Program-made: the position numbers and the translations under genes
Part shown: positions 1-8,072 of the stretch, piece after piece
Position numbering within the stretch: the first letter of the stretch is position 1
Layout of the letters: every line of letters starts with the position of its first letter
NCBI RefSeq assembly: GCF_029439465.1
Contig: NZ_JAROAV010000033.1
Coordinates: 124,001 to 188,000 of the forward strand
DNA from: Luteipulveratus flavus
Lineage (GTDB): Bacteria; Actinomycetota; Actinomycetes; Actinomycetales; Dermatophilaceae
Length of the DNA: 64,000 nucleotides
Reading direction: 5' to 3'
Notes under the pieces: generated by a model
Database searches by the model: none
What the model saw: only the letters and a program-made list of their open reading frames with translations
What the model was told of the DNA's origin: nothing

Positions 1-1
1 C

Positions 2-517
2 GCCATCGAGGTGCCCGCGATCACGGCGGGCGACGAGTTCCAGGGGCGGTACGCGGACGTGGGCGCTGCGCTCGGGGCGGCCTTCCGGATCCGGCTGGCC
101 CTCCTCCCCGAGGTCGACGTCCGGTTCGGCGTCGGCTGGGGCGAGATCACCGTCCTCGACGAGGAACGGCGCATCCAGGACGGCCCGGCCTGGTGGAGTG
201 CCCGCGCCGCGATCGTCGCGACCGAGGACGCCGCGACCCAGCCCGGCCTCCGCACGCTGCGCACCTCCTACCAGCCCTCCGGCGACGACGGGCCACCCAC
301 GGAGGCGGTCAACGCCGCGCTCATCTGTCGGGACCACCTGGTTGGATCGCTGGACGATCGATCAGTGCGAATCCTGAGGGGACTCATGGCAGGTCAGGCC
401 AAGACCACGCTCGCCGAGGCGGAGGGCATCAGCCCCTCGGCCGTCTCACAACGTGCCGTTCGCGACGGCCTCGACGCGATCGTGGCCGCCTCCGCCCGGC
501 TCGAGCAGGTCCGATGA
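2..517 (+). CDS. SatD family protein (5' end outside window)
   Basis: The reading frame is already open at the window edge, so the N-terminus is missing; the GTG at 11 is internal to the domain and not a believable start. The visible 172 residues carry the GDEFQ motif, the block RFGVGWGEI and DGPAWWSARAAI, which are hallmarks of the SatD family first seen beside a Streptococcus secretion/restriction locus. The C-terminal 60 residues look like a helix-turn-helix (ILRGLMAGQAKTTLAEAEGI, then SPSAVSQR), so a nucleic-acid-binding role is possible. The biochemical function of SatD proteins is not established. The stop overlaps the next start (ATGA at 514-517), so the two genes are probably co-translated. 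Confidence 0.75.
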   Translation, partial: AIEVPAITAGDEFQGRYADVGAALGAAFRIRLALLPEVDVRFGVGWGEITVLDEERRIQDGPAWWSARAAIVATEDAATQPGLRTLRTSYQPSGDDGPPTEAVNAALICRDHLVGSLDDRSVRILRGLMAGQAKTTLAEAEGISPSAVSQRAVRDGLDAIVAASARLEQVR

Positions 518-1266
518 GCCAGGTCGCCGTCCTGCTGCTCGCCGTCGCCGTCGCCGACCTGCTGCGCGCCCGCCGTCCCACCTCCACCCGCGCCCCGATC
601 GTCGCGGCCCTCGCCACGATCGTGGTGACGGCCCTGCTCACCCACCTGACCCGCTGGCCGGATCTGCTGCTGCTCGCGGGGTGCGCCCTCGTGGCCTCCG
701 CATGGGTGGGCCTGGCGGCCCGCTCCGAGCGGGAGCACCGGCACGAGATCCGCCCGCTCCTCGTGCTCGGTGGCGGCGTGGTCGTCCTCCTGCTTCTTGC
801 CGGCGCCGGCTCGACCGCGGGCGGCGCGCTCGGCCGGTGGCTGCACTGGGTCGACCTGCCGCACCTGCAGGACGTGGGCCCGGAGCGGTTCCTGCTCGTC
901 CTCGCCGTCGCGCTCGTCCAGCTCAGCACAGCCAACCAGCTCGTACGGCTCGTCCTCGCCTCGGTCGGAGCGTTGAAGCCGAGCGGTCAGCCCCAGCCCG
1001 CCGACCGGCTGCGCGGCGGGCGGCTGCTCGGGCCGATGGAGCGGCTGTTCATCCTCTGCCTCGGTCTCGCCGGCGAGGCCGCCGCGGCCGGGCTGGTGAT
1101 CGCGGCCAAGGGCCTGATCCGGTTCCCCGAGCTGAACGCCCGCCGGGCAGCGCCTCAGCAGCAGTCCGAGGTCGGCATCGACGAGGTGACCGAGTACCTC
1201 CTGGTCGGCAGCTTCGTCAGCTGGCTGATCTCGCTCGCCGGCCTCGCCCTGGCCGCCCTGGCCTGA
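514..1266 (+). CDS. Integral membrane protein, partner of SatD (DUF3307-like)
   Basis: A 250-residue hydrophobic protein with about six predicted membrane segments. The ATG at 514 was chosen because it overlaps the SatD stop as ATGA; an open frame upstream in this phase runs through the SatD gene and is not used. The C-terminal block (MERLFILCLGLAGEAAAAGL, then the sequence around IRFPEL and EYLLVGSFVSWLISL) resembles the end of DUF3307 membrane proteins, which are often paired with SatD. No catalytic residues are recognisable. The function is unknown; family assignment rests on pattern memory plus the neighbour. Confidence 0.6.
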   Translation: MSQVAVLLLAVAVADLLRARRPTSTRAPIVAALATIVVTALLTHLTRWPDLLLLAGCALVASAWVGLAARSEREHRHEIRPLLVLGGGVVVLLLLAGAGSTAGGALGRWLHWVDLPHLQDVGPERFLLVLAVALVQLSTANQLVRLVLASVGALKPSGQPQPADRLRGGRLLGPMERLFILCLGLAGEAAAAGLVIAAKGLIRFPELNARRAAPQQQSEVGIDEVTEYLLVGSFVSWLISLAGLALAALA

Positions 1267-1422
1267 TCGGGCGCCGGGCGGCCGTGCCGTACGGCGTGCG
1301 CCGCGTGCACGCCCCAGGCCAGGTCCTTCAGGATCCTCGTCATCGCGCTCATGGGTCGAGCCTGCCCGGCGGCCGATGGCGGCAACAGTGGCAGAGAAGT
1401 CGCCTTTCGCTAAAATTCAGCC

Positions 1423-2397
1423 ATGGCTGTCCCGACTGCTCCCGGCACCGTCGCCGTCCTCGCGTACGACGGCATGACCGGCTTCGAGGCCGGCATCGTC
1501 ACCGAGGTGTTCGGCCTCTCCTGGCCGGACATCGACCAGCCCTGGTACGACCTGACGGTCTGCGCCGAGCGCTCGCCGCTGCGCATCCTCGGCGGCGCCT
1601 CGTTGCACACCCCGCACGGCCTGGACGCGCTCGCGGCCGCCGACACCGTGGTGATCCCGAGCGTCAAGGACCCGGCCGGGCCTGTCTCCGCGGGGCTCAT
1701 CGACGCCCTGCGCACGGCACACGGTCGAGGCGCCCGGATGGTGTCGATCTGCTCGGGAGCGTTCGCGCTCGCGGCCGCCGGTCTGCTGGACGGCCGCCCG
1801 GCCACCACGCACTGGCGCTACGCCGCGGCGCTCCAGGAGCGGTACCCGGCCGTGCAGGTCGACCCCGACCCGCTGTACGTCGACGACGGTGACGTGCTCA
1901 CCAGTGCCGGCTGCGCGGCCGGACTCGACCTGTGCCTCCACCTCGTGCGGCGCGACCTCGGGGCGGCCGTCGCCAACGCGGTCGCCCGCCGGATGGTGGT
2001 GTCACCGCACCGGCCGGGCGGCCAGGCGCAGTACGTCGAGGCACCGGTACCCCAGGACCCGGTGGACGACCGCCTCTCGTCGACCCTGCACTGGGCGCAG
2101 GAGCACCTCGACGAGCCGCTGCGGGTCGCCGACCTGGCTGCCCGCAGCGCCATGTCCGAGCGGACGTTCGCGCGGCGGTTCGTCGCCGCGACGGGTACGA
2201 GCCCCGCGCAGTGGGTCATCGAGCGGCGCGTGCAGCGCGCGGTCGAGCTGCTGGAGAGCACCGACGTCCCGGTCGAGTCCGTCTGCGCCGCCACGGGATT
2301 CGCCTCGGCAGCGGCGCTACGCCACCACTTCTCGGCGCGGCTGGGCACCAGCCCGACCGCGTACCGCAGGATGTTCCGCGACCGGGCGAGTGCGTGA
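1423..2397 (+). CDS. GlxA family transcriptional regulator (DJ-1/PfpI-like domain + AraC HTH)
   Basis: 324 residues. Residues about 8-190 form a class I glutamine-amidotransferase/DJ-1-like domain, with the nucleophile-elbow cysteine in SICSGAFALA and the downstream TSAGCAAGLDLCLHLV block. Residues about 215-320 are an AraC-type DNA-binding domain with two helix-turn-helix units (VADLAARSAMSERTFARRF and VCAATGFASAAALRHHFSAR). Such regulators usually sense a small molecule through the amidase-like domain; here there is no adjacent metabolic operon on the same strand to suggest the ligand. It converges on rnj with only six bases between the stop codons. This AraC/DJ-1 family is unrelated to the CRP-type GlxR of Corynebacterium. 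Confidence 0.9.
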   Translation: MAVPTAPGTVAVLAYDGMTGFEAGIVTEVFGLSWPDIDQPWYDLTVCAERSPLRILGGASLHTPHGLDALAAADTVVIPSVKDPAGPVSAGLIDALRTAHGRGARMVSICSGAFALAAAGLLDGRPATTHWRYAAALQERYPAVQVDPDPLYVDDGDVLTSAGCAAGLDLCLHLVRRDLGAAVANAVARRMVVSPHRPGGQAQYVEAPVPQDPVDDRLSSTLHWAQEHLDEPLRVADLAARSAMSERTFARRFVAATGTSPAQWVIERRVQRAVELLESTDVPVESVCAATGFASAAALRHHFSARLGTSPTAYRRMFRDRASA

Positions 2398-2403
2398 GGT
2401 CGC

Positions 2404-4086
2404 TCAGGCGTCGATGACGATCGGGATGATCATCGGCCGGCGGCGCAGCTTGCTGCCGACGAACCCGCCGACCGTCCGGCGCAGCACCTGCTGGAGCTGG
2501 TAGCTGTCGGTGATGCCCTTGCTGCGGGCCTCCTCGAGGGCCTCCTCCAGCCGCGGCAGCACCCGGTTGAACACCTGCTCGTCCTCGGCGAAGCCGCGCG
2601 TCTGGATCTCCGGACCGGCCGCGATCTTCCCGGTCGCCGCGTCGCGGACGACGATGATCGTGACGAATCCCTCGTCCCGCAGGATCCGGCGGTCCTTCAG
2701 CAGCGTCTCGTCCGTCGTGCCGACCAGGGAACCGTCCACGTAGACGTAGCCGCAGGGCACGGCGCCGGTGATGGCGGCCTTGCCCTTGACGAGGTCCACG
2801 ACCACGCCGTCCTCGGCGAGGACGACCTGCCGGCGCGGGACGCCGGTCGCGACGGCGAGCTCACCGTTGGCGACCAGGTGACGCCACTCGCCGTGGATCG
2901 GCATGACGTTCTTCGGGCGCACGATGTTGTAGCAGTAGAGGAGCTCGCCGGCGCTGGCGTGGCCGGAGACGTGCACGAGCGCGTTGCCCTTGTGCACGAC
3001 CTTCGCGCCCAGTCGCATCAGGCCGTTGATCACGCGGTAGACGGCGTTCTCGTTGCCCGGGATGAGCGAGCTGGCCATCAGGACGGTGTCGCCCTCGCCC
3101 ACGTCGATCTTGTGGTCGCGGTTGGCCATCCGGGACAGCGCCGCCATCGGCTCGCCCTGCGACCCCGTGCAGATGAGGACCACCTGGTCGTCGCGCAGGT
3201 TGTCCAGCCGCTTGAGGTCGACGAGGACCCCGTCCGGGACGTGCAGGTAGCCCAGGTCGGCGGCGATGCCCATGTTGCGGACCATCGAGCGGCCCACCAT
3301 CGCGACCTTGCGGCCGTGCATCGCCGCCGCGTCCAGCACCTGCTGCACGCGGTGGACGTGGGAGGAGAAGCAGGCGACGATGATCCGCCGGTCGGCCTTC
3401 TCGAAGACGCGCTCGATCGCCGGGGTGATGTCGCGCTCCGGGGTGGTGAAGCCGGGTACCTCGGCGTTCGTGGAGTCGGTGAGGAAGAGGTCGACCCCCT
3501 CCTCGCCGAAGCGGGCGAACGAGCGCAGGTCGGTGATCCGGCCGTCCAGCGGGAGCTGGTCCATCTTGAAGTCACCCGTGCACAGCAGCGTGCCGCCGGG
3601 CGTACGGATGAACACGGCGAGCGCGTCCGGGATGGAGTGGTTGACGGCCACGAACTCGCAGTCGAACGGCCCGAGCTGCTCCCGGCCGCCCTCCTTCACC
3701 GCGAGGGTGTAAGGCTGGATCCGGTGCTCCTTGAGCTTGGCCTCGATGAGCGCCAGCGTCAGCGTCGAGCCGATCAGGGGGATGTCGCGCTTCATCCGCA
3801 GCAGGTACGGGACCGCGCCGATGTGGTCCTCGTGACCGTGGGTGAGCACGATGGCGTCGATGTCGTCAAGACGGTCGGCGATGTACTCGAAGTCGGGCAG
3901 GATCAGGTCGACCCCCGGGTGGTCCTCGGGGAACAGCACGCCGCAGTCGACGACCAGCAGGCGGCCGTCGTACTCGATGACGGTCATGTTGCGGCCGACC
4001 TCGCCGAGCCCGCCGAGCGCGACGACACGGACGCCGCCCTTCGGGAGGGCCGGCGGGAGGGCGAGCTCGGGGTGCGGGTGGCTCAC
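2404..4086 (-). CDS. rnj: Ribonuclease J
   Basis: 560 residues, typical length for RNase J, a metallo-beta-lactamase/beta-CASP nuclease with 5'-exonuclease and endonuclease activity used in rRNA maturation and mRNA decay. The zinc-binding HGHEDH motif is at residues 83-88, further ligands are seen in VAVNHSIPD and LLCTGDFKMD, and the beta-CASP region contains LICTGSQGEP and VHVSGHAS. The GTG start overlaps the dapA stop as GTGA (4083-4086), so rnj is the second gene of a dapA-rnj operon, an arrangement common in Actinobacteria. Beyond it lies the convergent glxA-type gene rather than the ftsK often found downstream in relatives. Confidence 0.96.
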   Translation of the reverse strand: MSHPHPELALPPALPKGGVRVVALGGLGEVGRNMTVIEYDGRLLVVDCGVLFPEDHPGVDLILPDFEYIADRLDDIDAIVLTHGHEDHIGAVPYLLRMKRDIPLIGSTLTLALIEAKLKEHRIQPYTLAVKEGGREQLGPFDCEFVAVNHSIPDALAVFIRTPGGTLLCTGDFKMDQLPLDGRITDLRSFARFGEEGVDLFLTDSTNAEVPGFTTPERDITPAIERVFEKADRRIIVACFSSHVHRVQQVLDAAAMHGRKVAMVGRSMVRNMGIAADLGYLHVPDGVLVDLKRLDNLRDDQVVLICTGSQGEPMAALSRMANRDHKIDVGEGDTVLMASSLIPGNENAVYRVINGLMRLGAKVVHKGNALVHVSGHASAGELLYCYNIVRPKNVMPIHGEWRHLVANGELAVATGVPRRQVVLAEDGVVVDLVKGKAAITGAVPCGYVYVDGSLVGTTDETLLKDRRILRDEGFVTIIVVRDAATGKIAAGPEIQTRGFAEDEQVFNRVLPRLEEALEEARSKGITDSYQLQQVLRRTVGGFVGSKLRRRPMIIPIVIDA

Positions 4087-4970
4087 ATCAGTCCTGACTG
4101 GATCAGTGCCTCGCGCAGGGTGGCGCGGTGCTCCTCGGGGGCCGGCAGCAGCGGCAGCCGGCAGAAGTCTGAGTCGATCACACCGAGCAGGTGCATCGCG
4201 GCCTTGGCCTGGATGGCGCCCTGGCTGGTGTGCATGATCGCGTCCACGACGGGGATGAGGCGGCGGTGGATGTCACGGGCGCGCGGCAGGTCGCCCGCGT
4301 CGACCGCGGCGACCAGGTCGGCGTACTGCCGGCCGGCCACGTGACCGACGACCGACACGACGCCCGTCGCGCCCTGGGCCAGGTGCGCGAGGTTGACGAC
4401 GTCGTCGCCGGAGTACCAGAGCAGATCGGTCTGCGCCATGAGCCGGCTCGCCTCGAAGAAGTCGCCCTTGGCGTCCTTGACGGCCCGCACCTGGTCGATC
4501 TCGGCGAGCCGCCGGGTGGTGTCGGTCGCGAGCGCGGTGCCGGTGCGGCCCGGGATGTCGTAGACCATCGCGGGGAGGTCGGTGGCGGTCGCCACGGCGC
4601 GGAAGTGCTCGACGATGCCCGCCTGCGTGGGCTTGTTGTAGTACGGCGTCACGATCAGGACGGCGTCCGCGCCGAGGCGAGCCATCTCGTGCGCGACCCG
4701 GACCGAGTGGGCGGTGTCGTTGGTCCCGACCCCGGCGGTGACCTGGATCCGGTCCCCCACCGCGTCGACCACGGCCTTGACCGTCGCGAAGTTCTCCTCG
4801 TCGGTGGTGGTGGCCGACTCACCGGTCGTGCCGTTGACCACGAGGCCGTCGTGGCCCTGGTCGACCAGGTGCGCGGCGAGCTTCGCGGTGCCGTCGAGGT
4901 CCAGCGAACCGTCGTCGTGCATCGGGGTCACCATGGCCGTCAGGACGCGGCCGAAAGGAGTGCTCGTCAT
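4083..4970 (-). CDS. dapA: 4-hydroxy-tetrahydrodipicolinate synthase
   Basis: 295 residues starting at the ATG at 4970; a longer open frame upstream to 5084 has low-complexity translation and was rejected as the start. The enzyme condenses pyruvate with aspartate semialdehyde in the lysine/meso-diaminopimelate pathway, in the cytoplasm. Visible family motifs are GTTGESAT near the substrate pocket, the tyrosine region VTPYYNKPTQAG, and the Schiff-base lysine in RAVKDAKGD. It is the first gene of the dapA-rnj operon. The pathway's dapB is also in the window but about 12 kb away in a separate transcription unit. Confidence 0.96.
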   Translation of the reverse strand: MTSTPFGRVLTAMVTPMHDDGSLDLDGTAKLAAHLVDQGHDGLVVNGTTGESATTTDEENFATVKAVVDAVGDRIQVTAGVGTNDTAHSVRVAHEMARLGADAVLIVTPYYNKPTQAGIVEHFRAVATATDLPAMVYDIPGRTGTALATDTTRRLAEIDQVRAVKDAKGDFFEASRLMAQTDLLWYSGDDVVNLAHLAQGATGVVSVVGHVAGRQYADLVAAVDAGDLPRARDIHRRLIPVVDAIMHTSQGAIQAKAAMHLLGVIDSDFCRLPLLPAPEEHRATLREALIQSGLM

Positions 4971-5038
4971 GGCTGCCCAGGCTAGCCGCTGAAACGCCTC
5001 GGGTCCCGGGCAGGTTCGCGAGTCGGACCGCACATACA

Positions 5039-5082
5039 GATCGCGTCGCCACCCGCTCGGGGGTCCGGGTGGCGACGCGATC
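5039..5082. terminator. Perfect 17-bp inverted repeat between dapA and thyA
   Basis: Arms 5039-5055 and 5066-5082 are exact reverse complements, separated by a 10-base loop. The element looks like a strong rho-independent-type hairpin without a T-run, as is usual in high-GC Actinobacteria. It lies between two divergently transcribed genes, where no terminator is expected, so it could end an unannotated short transcript, insulate the two promoters, or form part of a leader. The structure is certain; the role is not. Confidence 0.5.
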
Positions 5083-5126
5083 ACCGGTTACATCGGGTGG
5101 TCGACGGTTTCGTTACCGTACACAAT

Positions 5127-5142
5127 TGTGATCTGGGTCACA
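5127..5142. promoter_or_regulatory. Consensus CRP-family binding site upstream of thyA
   Basis: The sequence TGTGATCTGGGTCACA is an exact TGTGA-N6-TCACA palindrome, the consensus for CRP-type regulators, including mycobacterial CRP and corynebacterial GlxR. It is centred 87 bases upstream of the thyA start and about 165 bases from the dapA start. Partly overlapping on its left is a second perfect palindrome, CACAATTGTG (5121-5130). No regulator gene for it is in the window. Confidence 0.55.
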
Positions 5143-5221
5143 CTCCGCGGCGCGGGCCGGTCGCGCCCGGAGACGCCGCGCCGTCGGGCGGGTGTCGGCG
5201 CCCGCTGCTAGCGTCACGGCC

Positions 5222-6016
5222 GTGAAGCAGTACCTCTCTCTGCTGGAGCGGGTTCTCCAGGACGGCGCGCGCAAGGACGACCGGACCGGCACGGGCACCC
5301 TCTCGGTCTTCGGCCACCAGATGCGGTTCCCGCTCGAGGAGGGCTTCCCCGTCCTCACCACCAAGAAGCTGCACCTGCGCTCGATCTTCGGCGAGCTGCT
5401 GTGGTTCCTGCGAGGCGACACCAACGTCGCCTGGCTGCGCGAGCGCAACATCTCGATCTGGGACGAGTGGGCCGACGAGAACGGCGACCTGGGTCCGGTC
5501 TACGGGCACCAGTGGCGGTCCTGGCCCACCCCCGACGGCCGCACCATCGACCAGCTGGCCCGGGTCATCGACGGCATCCGCAGCAACCCCGACTCCCGGC
5601 GCCACATCGTGTCGGCCTGGAACGTCGCGGACGTCGACGCGATGGCCCTGCCGCCGTGCCACACGATGTTCCAGTTCTACGTCGCCGACGGTCGGCTGTC
5701 CTGCCAGCTCTACCAGCGCTCGGCCGACGTCTTCCTCGGCGTGCCGTTCAACATCGCCTCCTACGCGCTGCTCACCTCGATGGTCGCCCAGGTCACCGGT
5801 CTGCAGCCGGGCGACTTCGTGCACACCCTCGGTGATGCCCACCTCTACCTCAACCACGTCGAGCAGGCCCGGTTGCAGCTGACCCGCGAGCCGAAGCCGC
5901 TGCCGCGCCTCGTGCTGAACCCGGACGTGAAGGACATCGACGCGTTCGAGCTGGAGGACATCCGGCTGGAGGGCTACGTCGCGGACCCCTCGATCAAGGC
6001 GCCGATCGCCGTATGA
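5222..6016 (+). CDS. thyA: Thymidylate synthase (ThyA type)
   Basis: 264 residues, the same length as the E. coli enzyme when begun at the GTG at 5222, giving an aligned [15 protein letters not shown]-terminus. It methylates dUMP to dTMP using methylene-tetrahydrofolate. The catalytic cysteine is C146 in [13 protein letters not shown]; the dUMP-binding [11 protein letters not shown] and the [12 protein letters not shown] region with [10 protein letters not shown] are intact. The stop overlaps the next start (ATGA, 6013-6016), coupling it to a dihydrofolate reductase, which regenerates tetrahydrofolate from the dihydrofolate made here. No good Shine-Dalgarno is visible before the GTG; a longer in-frame start at 5192 is possible but adds non-conserved residues. 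Confidence 0.96.
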   Translation: MKQYLSLLERVLQDGARKDDRTGTGTLSVFGHQMRFPLEEGFPVLTTKKLHLRSIFGELLWFLRGDTNVAWLRERNISIWDEWADENGDLGPVYGHQWRSWPTPDGRTIDQLARVIDGIRSNPDSRRHIVSAWNVADVDAMALPPCHTMFQFYVADGRLSCQLYQRSADVFLGVPFNIASYALLTSMVAQVTGLQPGDFVHTLGDAHLYLNHVEQARLQLTREPKPLPRLVLNPDVKDIDAFELEDIRLEGYVADPSIKAPIAV

Positions 6017-6972
6017 CCTCCGCTCACCTCGCGCGCGACCGCCACGCGCGTGTCCCTCTCGTGCCCGCCTCGTACGTTGTGCTCACCCGCGAGAGCGAGG
6101 GCCGGACGGAGGTCGCGCTCCAGCTGCGCCGCGGCACCGACTTCATGGACGGCTGGTGGGCGTGCGCCGCCGCCGGCCACGTCGAGGCGGGTGAGTCGGC
6201 AGCGAGCGCGGCGGTCTCCGAGGCGCGTGAGGAGCTCGGCGTCGTTGTCGACCCCGCCGACCTGGAGCCCCTCACCACGGTGCAGCGGCACAGCCTCACC
6301 GGCCTGCCGGTCGAGCAGCGCGCGGACTTCTTCTTCCGCGTCCGGCGCTGGCAGGGCGAGCCGACCCTGCGCGAGCCGGACAAGGCCGCGGAGATGCGCT
6401 GGTTCGCCCTGGACGCCCTGCCCGAGCGCCTGGTGCCGCACGAGCGGCAGGTCATCGAGGCGATGGCGGCGGGTCAGGTCCCGCCGGTGATGGAGCGTGG
6501 CTTCGCCCAGCGGCTCACCCTCGTCGCCGCGATGGGCCGCAACCGGGTGATCGGGCGCGACGGGGACATGCCGTGGCACCTGTCGGAGGACCTCAAGCGG
6601 TTCAAGGCGCTCACCATCGGCGGCACGATGATCATGGGTCGCGGCACCTGGGACTCCATCGGTCGCGCCCTGCCCGGCCGCACGACGATCGTCATCACCC
6701 GAGACCTCGCGTGGTCCGCGCCGGGCGCGGTCGTCGCCCACTCCCTCCCCGAGGCCCTCACGGCGGCTCCCGACACCGAGCTGTTCATCGCCGGTGGCGG
6801 CGAGATCTACGCCCAGACCATCGCCCTCGCCGACCGCCTCGAGCTGACGCTCGTCGAGCAGTCACCCGAGGGCGACACCTACTTCCCCGAGGTCGACCCG
6901 CAGGACTGGCGCGAGACGGCGCGTGAGACGCGGGACGGCTTCGCCTGGGTGACCTACGACCGCGTCCGCTGA
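6013..6972 (+). CDS. Fusion protein: Nudix hydrolase domain + dihydrofolate reductase
   Basis: 319 residues in one uninterrupted frame. Residues about 15-150 form a Nudix domain: the Nudix box runs from G55 to V77 with E61, E70, E73 and E74 present, but serine (S69) replaces the usual arginine of the REUXEE core. Residues about 167-318 are a complete dihydrofolate reductase: [30 protein letters not shown] with the catalytic aspartate D193, the cofactor-binding [11 protein letters not shown], and [11 protein letters not shown]. The DHFR domain should reduce dihydrofolate produced by ThyA, encoded just upstream and overlapping by four bases. The Nudix substrate cannot be read from sequence; a nucleotide or pterin triphosphate would fit the operon. 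It ends overlapping the convergent DUF3626 gene by 19 bases. Confidence 0.92.
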   Translation: MTSAHLARDRHARVPLVPASYVVLTRESEGRTEVALQLRRGTDFMDGWWACAAAGHVEAGESAASAAVSEAREELGVVVDPADLEPLTTVQRHSLTGLPVEQRADFFFRVRRWQGEPTLREPDKAAEMRWFALDALPERLVPHERQVIEAMAAGQVPPVMERGFAQRLTLVAAMGRNRVIGRDGDMPWHLSEDLKRFKALTIGGTMIMGRGTWDSIGRALPGRTTIVITRDLAWSAPGAVVAHSLPEALTAAPDTELFIAGGGEIYAQTIALADRLELTLVEQSPEGDTYFPEVDPQDWRETARETRDGFAWVTYDRVR

Positions 6973-7964
6973 TCGACGGGCCCGGTCGCCGCAGCAGTCA
7001 GGTCCGGGGGCGGTGCACCGAGCTCGACCAGGTGGTGCCACAGGTACTTCAGCTCCTGCAGCACCTGCACCTCCTCGCCGTAGGCCGCCCAGTCCCGCGG
7101 TGACCGCAGCACGTCCTGCACCGCCCGCCCGACCAGCTCCGCGTCCAGCCGCTGCCCCGGACGGGCCAGCCGGTCGTGCACGTCCTGGGCCAGCACCGGC
7201 GACAGCTCGGTGCGGAACTGCGGGTCGAGCGTGTCCGGGTCGAGCACGTACCCGTGGTGCCAGACGATCGGCACGCCGTGCCGGGCCGACAGCCGCTCGA
7301 GATCGTTCCCGACCCCGGTCTCTCGGAACGACGGGTCGGCGACGAGGGCGGCGACATCGGTCGCCACGAGCACCGCCCTGTGGATCTGCGCCTCGATGTA
7401 CCGGTCGAGCCGGCCGGTGTGCTCCTGCGTCCCCCGGACCTCCGGCATCCCGTCATGCAGTGCAGCAGCGATCACCGGCTCCAGGGCGTCCCAGGTGCCG
7501 GCCGCCTCCGGCTCGGTCGCGCTGTCGCCGAAGGTGTACGTCGTGTGCTCGCGCAGACTCGTCCGCAGCCGTAGGTGGCAGGACCCGAACCGCGGGCAGG
7601 CGCCGGTGTCGTAGCCGACCAGGTCGAGGCCGCCGTACCGCGGACGGTCGCCGAGCGGCGCGCGGTCGTACGCACCGCCGAACATCGTGCTCTCCCAGCG
7701 CGAGCGTGCGCCGCTCATCACCGCATCCAGGCCACCGGCCGAGATGCCGGTCTCGAACTGGCTGCGGTAGACGCCGTCGTCGGCCAGCGCCTGCGCGGCG
7801 GTCCGCCCGTCGCGCGCCGGCCGGTCGGGATGGAAGTTGACGGTGACCGTCCCGGTACGGCGCACGCGCTCCATCGCCGCCGGCGGCACCTGCTGGTCCG
7901 ACGCCGCGGCCAGGGCTCGCACGTGGTCCAGAGCGGCGTCGACGGCAGATTTCACGGCGCTCAT
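6954..7964 (-). CDS. DUF3626 domain-containing protein
   Basis: 336 residues from the ATG at 7964; open sequence farther upstream runs antisense to the Hsp70-like gene and is not coding. The block YRSQFETGISAGGLDAV, followed by FGGAYDRAP, PRYGGLDLVGYDTG and PRFGSCHLRLR, matches the DUF3626 family pattern as I know it. A conserved HTTYTFGDS and a central RYIEAQIHRAVLVATDVAALV are also seen. No signal peptide or membrane segment, so probably cytoplasmic. Family function is unknown; some members occur with toxin or immunity genes, but nothing here proves that. The gene is divergent from the Hsp70-like membrane protein (108-base gap). Confidence 0.75.
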   Translation of the reverse strand: MSAVKSAVDAALDHVRALAAASDQQVPPAAMERVRRTGTVTVNFHPDRPARDGRTAAQALADDGVYRSQFETGISAGGLDAVMSGARSRWESTMFGGAYDRAPLGDRPRYGGLDLVGYDTGACPRFGSCHLRLRTSLREHTTYTFGDSATEPEAAGTWDALEPVIAAALHDGMPEVRGTQEHTGRLDRYIEAQIHRAVLVATDVAALVADPSFRETGVGNDLERLSARHGVPIVWHHGYVLDPDTLDPQFRTELSPVLAQDVHDRLARPGQRLDAELVGRAVQDVLRSPRDWAAYGEEVQVLQELKYLWHHLVELGAPPPDLTAAATGPVDQRTRS

Positions 7965-8072
7965 TGTGCCCGCCTGCGCGTGCGGTCTTGACCCCGCCGG
8001 GATACCGACTTCTACTGGACGGCGAGGCCCGTGCCGGGACGATGGCGCGGACCCGTGGGAGGGGGCAGCCGG

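Noticed and set aside
1155-1343. A short minus-strand frame beginning MTRILKDLAWGVHAAHAV
   Set aside because: It overlaps the end of the membrane protein gene and has no ribosome-binding site; the start looks protein-like but support is too weak.
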